A DNA stretch of 64,000 nt from contig NC_061452.1 in assembly GCF_022581195.2 (NCBI RefSeq), forward strand, positions 937,501 to 1,001,500, in the 5' to 3' direction. Source of the DNA: Helicoverpa zea. Lineage: Eukaryota; Arthropoda; Insecta; Lepidoptera; Noctuidae. Position numbers and translations under genes: made by a program. Below, one piece after another: positions 24,221 through 38,300 of the stretch (the first letter of the stretch is position 1; every line of letters begins with the position of its first letter). Under the pieces are notes generated by a model. It had not been told where the DNA came from, did not search any database, and worked only from the letters and a program-made list of their open reading frames with translations.

Positions 24221-24560
24221 TTTTTTAGGGAGGATTTGAGAAGATCAGATCATCAGGATTGACATGATAATGGACTTAAGAGGAAAATTATTTTCTACAA
24301 ATTGGAATTACCTTTGCCCCGGTCATGTGTTTATTAGCTGCTTTTTTCTACCTCTAGAAAAAAATGACAAGTTCTTCTCCGAGAGAGGTCTTGGTATAAC
24401 GACCTCGGTTTTTATTTTTAGCTTTAAACCGCTCAGTATTTGTAAAAAAAAACAATGATTACATGGTATTTCTGGAAGTGGTGTTCATTCATTTACTATT
24501 TTTGTTAGATATCGAAAATATCAATTTAAAAGATCATTAGAACATATAATCCGGTATACC

Positions 24561-24963
24561 ATCATCATCCTCCGAGCCTTTTTCCCAAACTATGTTGGGG
24601 TCGGCTTCCAGTCTAACCGGATGTAGCTGAGTACTAGTGCTTTACAAGGAGCGACTGCCCTGCCTGACCTCCTCAACCCAGTTACCCGGGCAACCCAATA
24701 CCCCTTGGTTAGACTGGTGTCAGACTTACTGGCTTCTGACTACCCGTAACGACTGCCAAGGATGTTCAATGACAGCCGGGACCTACAGTTTAACGTGCCA
24801 TCCGAAACACAGTCATTGGTGTCTAAGATATACTTAGAAAGTACATACTCGTACAAACTTAGAAAAGTTGCATTGGTACTTGCCTGACCTGGAATCGAAC
24901 CCGCGCCCTCATACTCGAGAGGTTGGTTCTTTGCCCACTAGGCCACCAGGACTTTATATCTAG
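24561..24963 (-). mobile_element. Full-length tRNA-derived SINE with target duplication
   Basis: On the minus strand the element starts with a tRNA-like head carrying an A box (TGGCCTAGTGG, about 24936-24946) and a B box (GGTTCGATTCC, 24891-24901). It continues into a body shared with other copies in the window and ends in a short GAT repeat tail, the type used by RTE LINEs. The 15-bp sequence ATAATCCGGTATACC flanks it on both sides (24546-24560 and 24964-24978), showing insertion by target-primed reverse transcription. It is the only complete copy; truncated or degraded relatives are at 22397, 43810, 51105 and 58775. Confidence 0.88.
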
Positions 24964-24978
24964 ATAATCCGGTATACC

Positions 24979-26228
24979 GTTCCGCAGATATCAGAAAGTG
25001 TGTCGTCGCTATTATCATAGCAAATGTTTGATCATTGAGGCGAGAGCTCATTTGTGTTTCTAGGTTTATAACCGAGAATCATCATGACTAGGTTTTAATA
25101 CCGTTATAAATTGGATTTAACTTTAATTAAATTAGAGTTATAATTTAACTGTTCTCTAGAGTAATGTGTCGTTGTATATTTATCTTACAATTGGCCATTT
25201 TCAAGTATAATCTTGATGGAATCTAAAATGGATGTTGCGGACACAATTTGAGGTATTTTGGGATTCATTTTAATTCCTGATAAATTAGTGTTTTAAGCTA
25301 TAATTTTCATTAGATTGTGATAATCTTCAGTGCTTGTTTAGCAGTATCGATATAGTTGCTTACAGTATTGTTTTTTTTTCTGATTTGCATAATCGATACA
25401 GTATCGATATAGGTGAGAGGTCTCTCACCTAAGGTTATGATTTGAAAACGATGAGATGAAGACAGTCCTAAGTATTGTCTAATCATCCAATGTAAATTAT
25501 TATAAGGAAGTACCCATCTTTAATTTGTTAATGCGTACTTCATATCCAGTATTGTTCAGCCCTTATTTACTTATTTCGACGTACGCATCATGGAATGTGT
25601 CGATTCCCATGGCTCGGCTATTGTTGCATTATGGCTGTGGATATAGTTTTCAAATGACACTTTTTATGGACGTCCTCATTGTAAGCTGATGTTGAACCAT
25701 TGTTGACGTATGGGCATGCGATGTTGTAATTACAAATTAAATGGTTTTTAGGAAAATGCTTTCGAAGTAAAGGTTTATAAATGGTGTGGTAGGTGGATGG
25801 ATAGATTTTGAATAAGTTTGGAATACAAAAGGTCAAATAAGATGTGACTTATATAGAAAATTATGTTATTATATAAAAACAAACAGTTCAGATAAAGAAC
25901 GTTAGAGAATGTTGATTGTATTTTGTTGGCTTGTTAAGGATAATATAGCCGCATCGAGGTGTTTGATTTTTATCAGCAATTCATAAAAGGTAGCATTCTT
26001 GGAACTGTGCAACGAGCCTGGCGTAAGGCTCTGAAATTAATGAAAAAATGTATGAGTTTGAGAGTTTTGATTTTACTGCAACGGTCAATGACATCCTAAG
26101 TGTCGCTGTCTCATCAACAAACTCTTCTTATCTTGTAGGGTCCCTAAAAAAGAAAAATGAATGACAGAACAGTATAGGTGTTAAGGAAGAGTACATAATT
26201 AACTTATGTTCCATATCTTTGTTCACAG
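24979..26228. other. 5' flank of the Oatp coding region
   Basis: AT-rich with no recognised gene. It ends in the splice acceptor ttgttcacag at 26228, which shows that at least one non-coding exon lies upstream. The stretch 25380-25420 has two ATCGAT-type words. Nothing else stands out. Confidence 0.4.
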
Positions 26229-26234
26229 CCTACG

Positions 26235-26351
26235 ATGTCGTCGGAGGCGGGGGGGTGCGTGAACAAGGCGTTCGAGGGCGCCGACGATGGCTTCCACACC
26301 ATAGACCTGCGCACTGGCAGGCGGGAAGACGACCCTCGGGCGACACCACAG
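26235..26351 (+). CDS. Oatp74D: Oatp coding exon 1 (cytoplasmic N terminus)
   Basis: 39 codons starting MSSEAGGCVNKAFEG and ending RATPQ at the donor CAG|gtaaca. The exon opens at 26229 after the acceptor ttgttcacag, leaving 6 bases of 5' UTR before the ATG, so transcription starts in an upstream non-coding exon. The encoded segment is polar and acidic, as expected for the cytoplasmic tail before TM1. Confidence 0.85.
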
Positions 26352-29300
26352 GTAACACCAGAAGAATAGTCTTTTAAGCTTTGTTTACCAGCGGACTTTG
26401 GAACTTGCAACTTTGGGAACAGGAGTTGTATGACACACATTTGTTAGATTAAGAATTGTGCTAGTAGTATAAAAGACGACACGCAATTATTGATTCAATA
26501 AAATTGTAATTGCAAGAAGTGGGCAAGAAACTTGCTTCGTGTTACAATATTTACTGATCCAATAACTCATCTGTGTTTCTACATCCGCTGGTGTTTTTGC
26601 GTGATGATTTATAACGCTAGGATAATCTCGCAGTCTCACGCTCCTTAGATCCTTTAGCTCCTTATATCTTACCAGCGGTTTCACCCGCATCCCGTGGGAA
26701 CTACTTCCCATATCGGGATAAAAAGTAGCCCATAGCCTTCCTCGATAAATGGGCTATCTAGCACTCAAAGAAATTTTCAAATCGGACCAGAAGTTCCTGA
26801 AATTAGCGCGTTCAAACAAACAAACTCTTCAGCTTTATAATATCCTACCCACCCAAAACAAAAATGTGAAAGACTGCCAAGTTCGATAGTATGGGAATGC
26901 TTCGCCTATAAAAGAAGTGAGATCTGAATAAGTACCAAGTTCCATACACGTACCTCAGTTAAAAATAGTTACTTTTTGATGATGTTACTTGGCAAGTTTT
27001 CACACACCTTGTTATAAACCTACTAAACGCAATGAATCAAGTATTTAATTTTCTATTGTTTTTGATGAGTGAGTCAGTCAGTCAGTCAGTGAGTGTATAG
27101 TAAAAATAGCGATTTTCTGACGTCAATATCTCAAGACTTACAATAGGTATATTAATGAAATTTTGTATTTTAGATGAGATTATATGATTTTAGAAGTGAG
27201 GTGAGGTAAAATAGAATAAAATAAATTTTGAGTTATAGGGGGGTCGAATTTGGCCCGAAATGGTTCGTGTAATATAACCCACGGCCGGTGTGTCGCTTTT
27301 TTTTGCTCGAACTTGGCGGACACACTGTCGTGTGTCTAGATTAGTATAGATAGTTGATTTTGACTCTTATGTAAATGTGTTATTTACTTAACATTAAAAT
27401 ATCGTTTACACGGTAAAAAAACTGTAAAAGTCTCTCAAAACCTCACACGTTTTCTTTTTACCAGCTTTTCACTTCGACTTTCCTCAAAAAATATTAAAAT
27501 TCACAAAGTACTCTAAACGTGTAGAGAAGTAAGTACCATAGCCATTCTCAATTTCCCTCCTAAAGCCATAAATATGGCGCGAATTTCATTATGTTCCAAA
27601 TTCAAATTAAAGTCACGTCAAGTTCGCACGTGCGCAGTACTATGGTGGAGTACAGATTAAAAACTAGAGTGCTCTCCGGAACTCAAGGAGGCTAAATTAA
27701 TTCGTTAGAGTCTATGCTTCCGTTCGATATTAAAGGAGAAAGCTTTGCCGTTAATATTAGAATTAGGTTATACCTTATGAAGGTAACGTTAGGTGTTTCA
27801 GTAAGTGTATGTATTAATGTGTGGCATAACTTAAGAACGTAAGAAAATAAAACTATTTATACTTAACTTGCTAGACTAGACTCTAGTCAATAAAGTTAGC
27901 CACTGTAATACTAAGAAAGAATTTGTAATTTGGATATAGTAAACAAGAATTTGTACAGCATTTGAACAATACTTAAAGCACATTCTTACCTACATGACTG
28001 CAAGCCATTATATCCTGTTCTTTAACTATATAGCAAGTAAAAACCTAGGAACTACCGCCCCTCGAAGTCCAATTTCAACCCCCTAAAACTAGGCACCTAC
28101 CTTCACCTACAGAATAAATCCTTCATGTATCTCCAAACCTAGCTTGTACTATACTCCCTGTTTATAACCAGTGGTGAGCCCGTGGAGCCCTCAGTACCCG
28201 GCGTGGGGTCGTACCGCCCGCCCATTGCGATCGCGCGTCGTACGGCTTCCGAACTTTTACGAACGCGTTCGCGATCTAAGTTCGAACGCGGAATGGTTTG
28301 AATTTTTGAAGTTTGAATTTTGAAATTCGAGTGGAATTATTGTTCGTGGTTGATGTTGAAATGGTAATTTGTTTTGTTTTTTTTTTATTGAAAGGTTTTT
28401 TTAGGAGGGAAATGAAAAAAAAAAATATTTTTCGGAAATTAATTTTCTTACTGCGAGAGATTTGATTAAAATTGTTCTAAAAATGTATTCAAATGAATAC
28501 GTGCTTTCTACTGAAAAATCTTTAAATGCATTCTTTTCAGAAATCCAATGCAATCAATATAAAAGTTCACAAAAAATATCGATAATAAAAAAAGCTTAAC
28601 AGAAAAACCGTTAAAAAAATCTTGAAGTCAACGTACCTGCGCTAAAGTGAAAGAAATTTGTAACCAGCATTAAATTCACAACAGTTTGCACGCACGTTAA
28701 CAGTTGCGTGCAAACCTTTGCCCTCAACCTTGAGCTTTAGTTTAACTAAGATAAATAACATGCTATTTCCTATTTACATACTCAACATTTATGATATTCA
28801 TGGTTTTATACTTTTATCTGATTATACCGTTATTGTATTTGCAGATCTAACGCAACTTAGAAAAGATAAAAAAAAAAACTAGGATTTGCGTAATTAATTT
28901 TTATTTTTTGTTTGTATTTGTAAGTATGAAAATGACACTATTTGGTTAATAAAGCTAACAACTAGGTACTTTAGAACGGATTAATGTGGGCATAGTAACT
29001 ATTGCCTGGTTACCAATTTTTATCATTCATCAACAGACGCTAAAAATAAAAATATTTTATAGCTTAAGTATTTTTGGTAATTTAATTTATTTCTTCATCA
29101 AACACAGTATAATATTTATCAATGTACTCCTACACTAAGAAAGATACTTGTAGCCATTTAATAATCCTTAACTTAATTATTTTTTACGAGTTTCATCCTA
29201 CGTGATCCACGTGGGTCCTATTTTTAGGTCAGATATTAATAGAAATAATTTTGTCCGCCCACTTTACTAATTGACTACGGATAATGTTCTTTCTTTATTG

Positions 29301-32300
29301 TAATTAGAGGTGAATGAACTGGGAGTCCAAACAAATGACTAAGTAATTATACATTTTTATTGAAAAGTTTTAGTGAACAATTAGACACGCACATAAAATT
29401 ATGCTACAGTCCATAAAACCCAATAGAGGAAAAGCAATTTATTTATTAATATTTTAATAACCCTTTGATGGAAGCAGCACCCAGGAACTAGGAAGAATGA
29501 ATGACACAACAAAATAAACAGACTCTTCTTCCTTTTTGTCCGTCTCTACTATATATATAAAATAAAGAGGAATCATTTTTTTAGTTTGTTTAGAAGGCTT
29601 CTAAACTGCCGAACTGATTTGAAAAATTATTCCACTGTTAGGAAGGTACACTATTCCCGAGTGACATCCAGGCTATATTTTGCCCTGTACGGGAAGATGT
29701 TCTATATATTCTTTTCGTAAACCAAAACCCTTCACCCTAACAAAAACTTTCTTCTAGTTACCAAAATGAAATCAGGTGGTAACCGGGTGCTTCGAACTTT
29801 ACACCTTAAATCTGATGGTAACGACCCAGCCTTGAAAGCCGTATAGTGTAATTTGGCTGTCAACTTGACAAGTGATCAGGCGATTTTTATAGCTTAATAA
29901 TTGAGGTTCTTTGCCTCGTATAGGGTTTCTTCAATCACGCTATACTGCCAGTAGGTAATCCAGCTAAACTGACTGCCATTTAATATGACTTCCTTCCTAC
30001 AACACAAGAATTAATAAACTCCTGCTCTCAAATATAACTGTTTCAGTTTTAACAGAATTTGGCCTGAGGCTTTATATTTGCCACACACATTAAGGCGACT
30101 CTTAAAACCCATGGTCCTTCTGGAGCTCTCCATGTACCGGTGGCGTGGCAACTTTCGAAAAATCTCACAACCCCGGCACCAAAGCCACTTCTTGACCTGA
30201 TAAAGCCCTTAGCAACTAAGCATATTACTCCCAAACTTCCGCATTAACGATCCATCAATTTGAGCTGATTCCCCATCACCAAGACCACGCTGATGACGAA
30301 GTATTAAGTACTTGAGCACAAAGCACAGGATACAGGCCGTTGTGCCATATTGTTGGTCTACGAGCCCATTGTGTGGCCTGTATGGCCCGTTTAGACCCAT
30401 TCATGGCAAACACGTGACCTCTTAATAGGGAGATGAGATTTTGTATGCACTGAAATAGATGCTTTGGAATTGATTTGATATTGTATGCCCTTTGCTGAAT
30501 AGCCTTTTGGTTTTAGAAGTTTCTTGTACTGCAGAATTAATGCGTTATTTTACTTTCGTTTTCTATGCTGATTTGTCTCACTTCTAGATCTTCTCATTTC
30601 GTCTCCATACTCCATACCTCACGATCATTGATTATACTCGCCAGTCACTTTTCCAGATTCAATAACTTAAGACCCAGTATATTATTTGGTATTGACATCA
30701 AAGGGATGCCTGGTACCCGGCACTTTCAACAACTAATTGATCTGACGAATCGATTAGCGTCCAATTTATTCGATCAGCTTAAATTATCCACAGCTACAGT
30801 CATCGCCTTGCAATGAACTTGAGCAAAATTATCTAATTTAATAAAATGACTTTGTCATATCAGTTGAGGAGTTGAGGTATGATTCAAGCGGACCACAGTT
30901 TCATAAGTCGGAAACGCCCACCGCGTCCCGTTTCATCTTTGTTATTTTAGATGTTTTTATTTTAACACTTGTGTCTTTGATTTTGTGGGTAGATACAAAC
31001 CTATCTGAAGTAGGTGTATAGACCTTTTTTGTATTCTGCTTTACTCCATTAGACGTTAGGTAATCAGTCTCCTTCGATAACTATTTTTGATAATGTTCAA
31101 ATTTTAAATAACGCAGCCTTTAGCCTACGAAAGGGAACGTTCTTGTTTTTTGGAAAACTAGCAATACCCATGCACCACCAACGCAAAGAGTTGAACTTTG
31201 TCAAGACAAGTAATACCCTCCTAAAAATGGGTTTACTAAAGTTTTCTAAGTTTTCCACTTAAAAGTGACACAATCACAAAATTAATCCTACAGAAACATA
31301 GTAACATACACAGTTTACATGTTAAAAATTGTATCATGCATCCACATAAGCCTTGCAAACAACATTTAATGTTAGTTGCCTGGTTGCCGGTGTCGTACCT
31401 ACGACACCGGCAACCAGGTCAGAGGTTCATGACAATCGGTTCAGGTTAGACACGATGCATTGCCCCAGTTTATTTTAACTGCAACCTCTATGGTTCACTG
31501 GAAATTATGACCGACGTAATTAGCACTTTCATTTTTAAACAGTGTATTATAGTTTTGTTTTTTTTTTTGTGCTCAGAAACAGAACGTTGACGTGCTTAAA
31601 TGTCTCCTATTTGAAATCATACTAATATTCAATGTTTTAAATAATTTTATTTGTCATATTCCTTTTGATAACTTTCCTACTGATGATAGGGGCTTTTCAA
31701 TAAATCATTTTAAATAATTTGATTGTAAGTTAGTAGCAAGCTTGTCTTGTATGTACTACTCACTTTTAGTAATCTGTGGTACTACTTTGTCTTTAAAGGA
31801 AATACTAATCCTTTTATTAAGCTCTCTTCTTGATTCTCATACAATTATTTTTATGGGGCTTATTAGATTCAATCACATAAATCTTGGAAGGAATCAAATG
31901 CCCACGCATTGTTCGATGTATTTAGTTTGATGTTTGTATTAATATTTATTTATCTGTTGCCCTTCCGTCTCGTAAGTGGGTAATTGTTGTTCATTTCGAT
32001 TGACATATTATTTATTAAGTATATTGTGATATGATAATAGAAACATATGACTCTTGACAATTATGTTGGTAATATTCAGAGTGAAACATGAAGAACTAAG
32101 TGAATAATATCCAGTAGTTGTTTTGATAAAACAGATATTTGACCATTAAATTTTTTATACTTAGTAGGTAGGCATTTAACATGTGAATCATAAACAAACG
32201 ATTTGATTTGATTTAAATCTCAGCGGCATTACACAAAACTTCTCTGCTCAGTTGACCTCCTTGAGATTTTTCACTTCTTCCTGAATAACCATTGCCTCTT

Positions 32301-35300
32301 CTCCGTAGGCGTCAACAGAAGCAGAAGCGACCTCCCCGAAGAGTTCAGGTCAGGATGAGGAGCACTCACTCAAGTGTGGCTGGGGCATGTTCCGACCCTC
32401 GTGGCTGCAGCGGTTCAGGACAGCTAAATGGGCGCTTTTCTGGTTATGCTGGGCTGGTGCTATACAGGGTGAGTTCAATAGCCTTACGAGTTACTTATTA
32501 ACGGCTAGAATTTTTTGGATGTATTATAGGAATAGTTGAGGTAAAAGATATTGTCATCTTCAACAGTCACAAAAAAATTGGGAAAAAGACAACAGCAAAA
32601 AGTCGCTGTACTAGATTTAAGTTTTAAAAAGCTGGGTATAGGTTGCTGTCTCACGTATCTATCATTAACATTTAACTAGAGCACAGAAATTCCAATGAAA
32701 TCAAACCTGTAGTAGCTTCTTCTTTGTTAGGTTTACCTGCGAAAGAAATTAGTTTATCATCATTGTCAGCATGTTTCATATTGATTCAGTGTCGAATATC
32801 ACTCTTTACATGTACCATCAGTGCATAAGATTCAGTCCTCATCTTGCCGGCAGCCTATTTTAGTGTCCAAATATGTACAGTGACCTTTTTAATAAGACCT
32901 ACTTAGTTACTATTATTTAAGCAATAGCCACGCTTTTAAGGATGGTCCTATTAGATCACATATCGTCATTCATATCAGTTACTCAAGATATGTATAGGCA
33001 TAGGGCAGGGTCATTACTCATTGTTTTAAACAATAACCGTCTTACCACAAAAACTTTTAAACGTCAGTTTATGCCTTGTCTAAAAATATGTCAAATTATG
33101 ACGTTGACATATGGTTCATTTTGCAGCCAAAATTTTATAAGACAAGTGTAAAACAGGGTTTAAAGTTTTTGTAGTAAGGCCCTAACTATTTAGTACTTAT
33201 GACCACGTAGTTGTACTTACGGACTTTGGACTCGAGTGCTTTGTGATCGATCTTTTGTTTCGAATCCGATTCATCGATGATGTTATATATCGTTTATTAG
33301 CACACGGCACAACTATGAGTCGGTTAAATTCGGAAATAGCTATTACTATTTAGCTAATTTGCTATCAAGGCGTGTGAGTATTTGAACATCTACTCTAAGA
33401 TACTGAGAGCATATTTAAATTTAAACGTTATTGTTTATTTGCATACTTCCTTGCGTGGTTGTTATCGCAATACACATTGTTACAATATTGGACTGAAGCA
33501 CTGCTAGCTTCCTGAGAGTGTTCTGGACAAAAAGTTATGTTGTATCTTCAGTGATTGGGAATAATTATATGCCGGCTCTTACTCGGGGTATACCGACATT
33601 AAATGGTACACCTTACTAAGTTAGTCCGAATCGCAATCCAATTACATCTTTTAATTTAGTATCCCAAACGTCAAACGATCCTACTTGGATGTTGTATCTA
33701 GCTCTTATTACCAACATTATCTGATATTAATCTATGCAAATGGCCATAGCCAATGATCTAGACAATACGAGGTAGAAAGCACACGCATATTGTACTGTGA
33801 GAAACTGTGCTGCGATACCGGATCACACACTTTCCATATGAAATTGGCTTCCGACATGAAACTGCCGCGTGTAAAAACTATTTCTACAACAAACAATGGA
33901 TACTGTAGTCTTTGGTTCTGTAGGGAATTAATATAGGACAACTAAGAAATTTAAAATTGGGAAAAAATAATCTCAGAACCCTTAATTCAATTACCCTAAT
34001 TTTAAAGTCACATTCATGTGATCCCACGGCAGACATTGTTCATGTCTCTAAATATGGAGATATATCAACCGAAACATAAAAATCCCGCACATGGGACTAC
34101 CTGGATTTAGCTAGGGTAATGCTAGAAAAGTCGGGAAGGTAATAATACCATTCTTGGGGCCAATGAGCAATGGGGGAAGTCAAAATTCAAACTCTTAATG
34201 GCACCCACCACTAGTAGACAACAATCTATAGGGCTACTTGCTACTTCCCCTTTAAACCCCATATCGCTCACCTATATAGCAGTATAATGACACATCTACT
34301 TTTTTCTTATTTTACAGAAATGAGGGTCAAAGATTTTGCAAACGTTTGAAACGAGGTTATGACTTCATTTTATATTTTATCTTATGTTTTATGGTTTTAA
34401 CAACTAACGCCGTGCTGTTTTACCACTTTATAAATTATACACTTTTAAACACTTAGGCCGTAAAAACCTAATTTCGCTTTTTTTGTAAATGTGCCATTAT
34501 ACTACTAGGTGAGCGATATGTAGAAAATTATGACATCTCATACAATTACAGGGGTTCTCCAAGTCTTAGTAGCAGGTCCATTATGAAGCAATAATGAAAT
34601 TAATTAAACATACCCCTGCTTTCGCCACGTGGCTAATAGCAACTAATTGAGAGCAATGGTGCCCGCTGCTGGTAAGCGGTTGCTAAATGTATTAAGTTTA
34701 TTTAATTAAGTAACGCAATGGAAATATTATTTACATCTGTGTTTGGTACAGTTAACTCTGCAAGTTTGCTTTGAACTCTATTTAAAGAAATTATTAAGTT
34801 AGTGGACCACTTCATATTTAGCAGCCCGCTCGGGCTCCGCTAGAGGTATTGGTGAAAACCACATGAAAATCTGTGACGTAGTTCTTGATTTACTACAAAT
34901 TGGCAGACAGAAATATTCGCCAGAATACTTTGTTTCCGCGTATCAATGACAAAACAATTGCCGAAATTCCGCTAGTTTTACTCCAACAAGCCGTACTCTG
35001 TGTATTTATTCTTCTACAAAATTTTACGGTATCCTAAACCGCTTGTATCGATTATTTTGCATATAATCACCGGCCAGTCACGGCAGCCTATATTCGTACG
35101 ATTCACCTTGAGCAGTTGAGCACACGACATCGACATCATGTTACAGTTTGTATGTCATGCTCTGGTTTGTAGGAAGTTGCGTCAGTATCATGTCTCACGC
35201 ATAAAGATCGCGTTTAGAAGTAAGATAAGTATTTATGACTTGGTATAAGATAGACGGGCAATGTGGTCCCTGAAACTTGGACTGACGGACTTTTGTTTGG

Positions 35301-38300
35301 AGAAATCCTGAAATCCTGTAATAAATTATTTAGAGAAACTATACAATAGGAAATTTGTCAATGCTACATAAAGCTCAAGAATTTATTTCTTTGTATTCAG
35401 ATTCGATTTGAAAAATATTTCAATTTAAATTAGCCCATTTTCAAAGCAGGCTACCTACTTATGTCATCCAGGTGTGCGAAGTAGCTCTAACGGAACGCCG
35501 GTGAAACATACAAATAAAAGATAAATAAAAAATAAGTAACACAAGTAAGAACATAACAATATTTGCTTAACACTCGCATCCAAAATAATCCATTACGCAT
35601 TTCCCCGACTTCCCAGGAAAACTCTTGAGTTCCACAGGAAGGCTTTGTTAAAACCCCAAACAAATAAGGAAAAGGGTTAGGTTAATGAAATACTAAAATA
35701 CATTAATTAATATAAAAAACACCGACCTGGGCCACTAGGGCCGGATAACTAGATTTACACGGCGATTCGCCTACCAAATTAACTGGGGAGTGCAAGTGGT
35801 AAGAAGAAGCGACTTTTGCTGAAAAATTGCAGAATTATGTTATGTACACTTAACTGTTTAGAAAATGCTGAAAATATACTGATTTGCATTAAAGCTACGT
35901 GGCAAGCCTTGTTTTATCGGTATCATTTTCAAAAGCGAAATAATATATGCTAAAAATGTAGGAACTGATACATATAGAAAAACTTCTCGATTAAAGTTGT
36001 CAGTAATCGCAAATCCGCCTCAAGAAAGCGTGATAGGCTGATCTAACTCTGTGTGTGAAGAGGCCTGTGTCCTTTTTAAAGGCTCCGAAATTAATGAACT
36101 GATTTGAAAAATTCTTACACTGTTGGAAAGCTACACTCTACCCCAGTAACATAGGCTGTATTTTATCCCTGTTCGGACAGTAGATCCCACGAGCAAAAAT
36201 GACTAGTTTAAAATAAAGGAGCAAATCTTTAAGACATTCCCGCGATCGCTTATGACTCGCACCAATAACAAGAGTGCAAAATACTCCATAGTCATTTCAG
36301 AGGGAAAAAGGTTAAAAGCGAGGCGAAAACACCTCCAGGGTGTTAATATTGTAGCCTGGCTTGGCTTCTTAAGCGTTACAAATGGGAATGCATTATATTT
36401 GCCTGCTTTTATTTCGTTAAAAGGTCGGCAGCGGTTTATTAAATACCATTCGCGGTTTGTTTTTTTAAGTGACGCCATTTTGTTTTCGGTTGTTATGGTA
36501 TTATTTTAAAAGCCACGCAGATCCAATATTATTTGTTACTTACAATGTTTTATTAGCTTATTATTTTAATATTTTATTGCACACACTATTTATACATAAA
36601 TACATATACATTTTGGAGAAGATGATGTACATTATACAAGCGCATTACACTAGGGTGCTATTTGTTAAAGATTGTTTCAGTGTCAAGGATTTTTATCCAA
36701 TAATATTTCTTTTCTTGTAATAATTGAATTACTTACCTATCATTTGAAAGTACATTTGCCACATATTGCACTTTCCTAATACAATATAATAAATATTTTC
36801 TTTCCTGTTCATTCCGTGTAGCATTTTCTATCTATTCGCAAAGATATATCGTTTTACGACTATCACGTGAGTGTATTCACGATACTCAATTAATATGCAA
36901 GCGAGTGTAAACAGCAATTATTGAAAAAAATAAATTCGTGCACAATATCAGGGAAGCATAAAAATATTTAACTAGCTGTATTCATTAACCCAATTCCTTA
37001 CTGAAATTATAGTTGTAAAATTATCAAATTGATTACTTATTAGTCTGCAACGAAATTCTAAGTCATGGACACTAGATAATAGGTAGAAATTCGTCTGTTT
37101 AAATCTGTGTAGGCAGAATACTTATCGTAGGAAGACATGGAGATGGTCCTATAGAATATATATGCAAGAATTAATATAATTCTACAAGCAATACCTATAT
37201 ATGAAGTAGGTACTAATACATGATATACCGCAAACATAGTTGAAAACCTACAGGTATTACAATTTTAAAAGGGTGCTTGCCTTGTCCCGACAAAAATCAG
37301 TGATGTTCTAATTCTATAAATTGCATGTTAAACAGTAGACGGTCGATATAAAATATACCTAAATCCAGTAACATTATCCACACAAATTCCATACTTCGTA
37401 CACACTTCATTCCCGCACAAATATCAAACATACATAATTATGTATATGTATGCTATAAAATACAGCACATTAAAGCAAAAAGTTTTAACATTATAAACAA
37501 AAGCAACAGTGGCCTGCATGGTCGCCATTCGAAAGCCATTACGCGGGAACACGACACCATCACCCGTGGTAAACACCATGGGTTTAGGGCACTGGATCTG
37601 GTAGTGTTTTTGAGCGCACTTTGTTGGAACTTTTGAGTGTTAGTTGAAATTTAGCATGCAGTGATTTCCAGAGAATTGACTGAGGTATTTTTGAATGTAT
37701 TTTTGCCAATATAGATGTGCGAGGAAATGCACTGCTGTGTGAAGAAGAAATATGGGTATTCATATATTATTCACTCTGCGCAATTACTCACCTTCATACA
37801 TGCAACAAATGTTCCTTGCACACCTTTGTGTCACCAATGGCTTGCGTTCTATGTGACTTGACTAATGCAATTTACTCTCCATATTTGGACTTTACGTCCA
37901 TATTTCTCCCTTGGCATACGACAGCTACCTAGCTTCTTTTCCGTTACACCACACCTCCTTAAACCTACTTAACCTAACCTAACAGCAGCTTAACACATCT
38001 AGTCACCTAGATCCTTGTAAAAAACCTTAGTTGTCATAAATCTGCATTAAGTTTTGCGCGGCGGTGTGCGCGGGAGTTATGGCTGCTAGTATTGCCAACA
38101 GGTGTACTGTGTGCTCTGCTGGTGGCTGTATACGCAGGTTTTTGTATGACAATACCTATGTGTATAATGGGTTTGTTGATTTTTTTTGGTAAGATATTGG
38201 TTATGTACGTAAGTATTTAAACGCAGCTTATGTAACAGTACCTTAGATGATATATAGGTACATGTAGTTTTTATAACTAGCTCTCAGGTATAAAATAAAT

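Larger units (their letters stand above)
26352..32308. other. Oatp intron 1
   Basis: A 6-kb intron. It contains a degraded repeat at 26640-26850 ('accagcggtttcacccgc'), a block at 27055-27330 with a GTCA tetranucleotide run and 'gcggacacactgtcgtgtgtc', a CpG-rich stretch at 28170-28280, a repeat fragment at 29540-29720 ('ctgatttgaaaaattattcc') and a perfect palindrome at 31379-31418. No additional exon is needed, because exon 1 and exon 2 join in phase. Confidence 0.6.

Noticed and set aside
36203..36720. Several overlapping ORFs on both strands
   Set aside because: Mutually overlapping frames in AT-rich DNA without motifs; partly over the edge of a repeat fragment.
37971..37983. Telomere-like AACCTAACCTAAC
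   Set aside because: Only two units of the insect CCTAA repeat; expected by chance in AT-rich DNA.
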